From assembly GCA_964383905.1 (NCBI GenBank), contig CAYLJO010000157.1, positions 1-15,123 of the forward strand: a DNA stretch of 15,123 nucleotides. Direction: 5' to 3'. The position numbers were made by a program, and so were the translations under genes. Numbering within the stretch: the first letter of the stretch is position 1; every line of letters begins with the position of its first letter. This document shows, piece after piece, positions 13,875-15,123 of the stretch. The stretch comes from CAYLJO01 sp964383905 (lineage in GTDB: Bacteria; Acidobacteriota; Blastocatellia; Pyrinomonadales; Pyrinomonadaceae). Under the pieces are notes generated by a model. The model saw nothing but the letters and a program-made list of their open reading frames with translations. It was not told where the DNA came from and ran no database searches.

Positions 13875-15123
13875 TCAATTAACCAGTCCTAAGACCGTCG
13901 AGTCGTGGTCAACTAACGTGACGTTCTCTTTCCGTAAAGCTTGCGCGCGGGATTGAGTGACCTCTCGCGCTAACTCGACGATGCGATCAAGGGTAAAGGG
14001 CTTGGTCACCACCCAGTTGACCTCCGCCGTCTCCCGTTCCGCTGAGCTCACGGCATCGCCCCAGCCGGTGATGATTGCGATGGGGAGAGACCCGTCCAGC
14101 GCCCGCAGGTGCCGGGCAAGTTCCCAACCGCTCATCCCAGGGAGCCCAACGTCTGTGAAAACGGCGTCATAGTGAGTAGCGCCAAACAGCTCCAGCGCCC
14201 TCGGCCCGCTCTCGGCAAAGCTGGTTTTGATGCCCTCGGCCTCCAGTATGTCTAGCAGCACATCGCACACGTACTTTTCATCCTCGACGATGAGGACTTT
14301 GACCTCTTCCGACCGCTCGGCCACCGCCACTTGCTTGACGGGTTCGACTTTGGCCTGAGAGCGCGCCCCGGTCGTGATCGGCAGGCTGATCCGAAAAGTT
14401 GCGCCTTCTCCCACCGCCGATTCGACTCGGACAGTCCCTTCGTGGCGCCGGATGATACCGTAGCTGACCGCCAGGCCGAGGCCCATGCCGGCTTTGCCCT
14501 TGGTCGTAAAAAACGGATTGAAGATGCGCGAACGCACCTCTTCACTCATCCCGTGACCCGTATCACTGACAGAGATTTCGACGCGACCGCCCACTTCCTT
14601 GGTGGCCAGCGTCAGGCGACCACCCTCAGGCATCGCGTCCACGGCGTTGAAGACCATGTTGACCAGCACTTCGCGCAGCTCCCCCGCGTCACCCATGATC
14701 AAGGCTTTTGAACCGATCTCCAGCGCGAGACTGATGTGGATGTTAGCGGCCTCGGCGCGGTCTTTCCAGCGCGGGCGCGTAATCTCGCCGACCTCCCAGA
14801 GCAAATGGTCCACGGCGATCGGCTCAAAATCCTGGTCGCGGCGTTGGCGCGCGAAATCCTGGATCCGCTTGACTGTTTTCGCCCCATCGGCGGCCGTATT
14901 GGCGATCAGTTCCAGGCCCTGCGCGGCCTTCTCCGGCAGGTCTTGGTTACGTAGAAGCAGTTGTGCGCGGCCGAGAATGGCGGCCAGCGTATTATTGAAA
15001 TTGTGGGCCACGCCGGAGGCGAGTTCGCCGAGCGCCGAGAGCTTTTCGACCTGCGAGAATTGCTCACGGATGCGCTCCTGTTCGGCGATGTAATGGTTGA
15101 GCTCCTCGATGTGGCGCTCGGCC
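13875..15123 (-). CDS. Hybrid histidine kinase with C-terminal receiver domain, 5' end outside the window
   Basis: The frame runs open to the window edge, giving at least 415 residues. A GTG at 15011 lies inside the conserved kinase core and is not the start. The visible part begins with a coiled-coil linker (about 1-30). The phospho-accepting His follows at H40 in GVAHNFNNTLAAILG. The ATPase domain shows N159 in VFNAVDAM, DTGHGM (from D187), FFTTKGK and GMGLGLAVSYGI. A receiver domain (about 275-387) has acidic E280-D281, phospho-acceptor D324 in FTDVGLPGMSG, T352 and K374 in TKPF. All key residues are present, so both domains look active. No output domain follows, so the signal probably passes by phosphorelay to another protein. 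The sensor part lies outside the window. The gene ends in TGA at 13877-13875. Confidence 0.92.
   Translation of the reverse strand, partial: AERHIEELNHYIAEQERIREQFSQVEKLSALGELASGVAHNFNNTLAAILGRAQLLLRNQDLPEKAAQGLELIANTAADGAKTVKRIQDFARQRRDQDFEPIAVDHLLWEVGEITRPRWKDRAEAANIHISLALEIGSKALIMGDAGELREVLVNMVFNAVDAMPEGGRLTLATKEVGGRVEISVSDTGHGMSEEVRSRIFNPFFTTKGKAGMGLGLAVSYGIIRRHEGTVRVESAVGEGATFRISLPITTGARSQAKVEPVKQVAVAERSEEVKVLIVEDEKYVCDVLLDILEAEGIKTSFAESGPRALELFGATHYDAVFTDVGLPGMSGWELARHLRALDGSLPIAIITGWGDAVSSAERETAEVNWVVTKPFTLDRIVELAREVTQSRAQALRKENVTLVDHDSTVLGLVN

Noticed and set aside
1..15123. CRISPR arrays, tRNA or rRNA genes, insertion sequences
   Set aside because: I saw no regularly spaced short repeats, no cloverleaf-like segment and no transposase or terminal inverted repeats.

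Overview
The window looks like part of an acidobacterial chromosome, most likely Blastocatellia-like; this placement is inferred from gene families only. The pointers are a FtsX/MacB-type permease with the N-terminus typical of the 'acidobacterial duplicated orphan permease' (ADOP) family, a Ser/Thr kinase fused to a TolB/PD40 propeller, many TPR proteins, and a secreted glycosidase-like protein with bacterial Ig repeats. Base composition is moderately GC-rich. Almost everything is on the minus strand. The one clear plus-strand gene is a MocR regulator in the middle.

Layout, left to right. 1-66: the first 22 codons of an unrecognised minus-strand gene with a good ribosome binding site and a hairpin leader. 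216-2975: membrane-anchored Ser/Thr kinase with a C-terminal propeller. 3139-3201: a stub resembling an ADOP N-terminus. 3221-5686: a full-length ADOP permease. 5920-8913: three closely spaced minus-strand genes, transcribed in the order rhodanese domain protein, secreted alpha/beta hydrolase with TPRs, and secreted AHL-lactonase-like metallo-hydrolase. 8988-10457: a divergent MocR (GntR-HTH plus aminotransferase fold) regulator. 10607-11767: a TPR protein. 11768-12330: a non-coding, palindrome-rich stretch with a strong minus-strand terminator. 12330-13577: a decayed glycosidase/Ig-repeat gene with a lost 5' part and an in-frame TGA. 13578-13874: a non-coding gap with a possible three-way-junction RNA and a candidate promoter. 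13875-15123: the C-terminal part of a hybrid histidine kinase with a receiver domain, cut by the window edge.

The most coherent unit is the MocR gene with the divergent three-gene cluster. Their 74-bp intergenic region holds two interlocked promoters and three copies of an AAnTGGAnCY box. The two outer boxes lie on the predicted transcription starts and are 42 bp apart. The simplest reading is a pyridoxal-phosphate-dependent regulator that controls its own gene and the hydrolase cluster. Signs of decay and reshuffling (ADOP stub, broken glycosidase gene, large perfect palindrome) lie on both sides of this unit.
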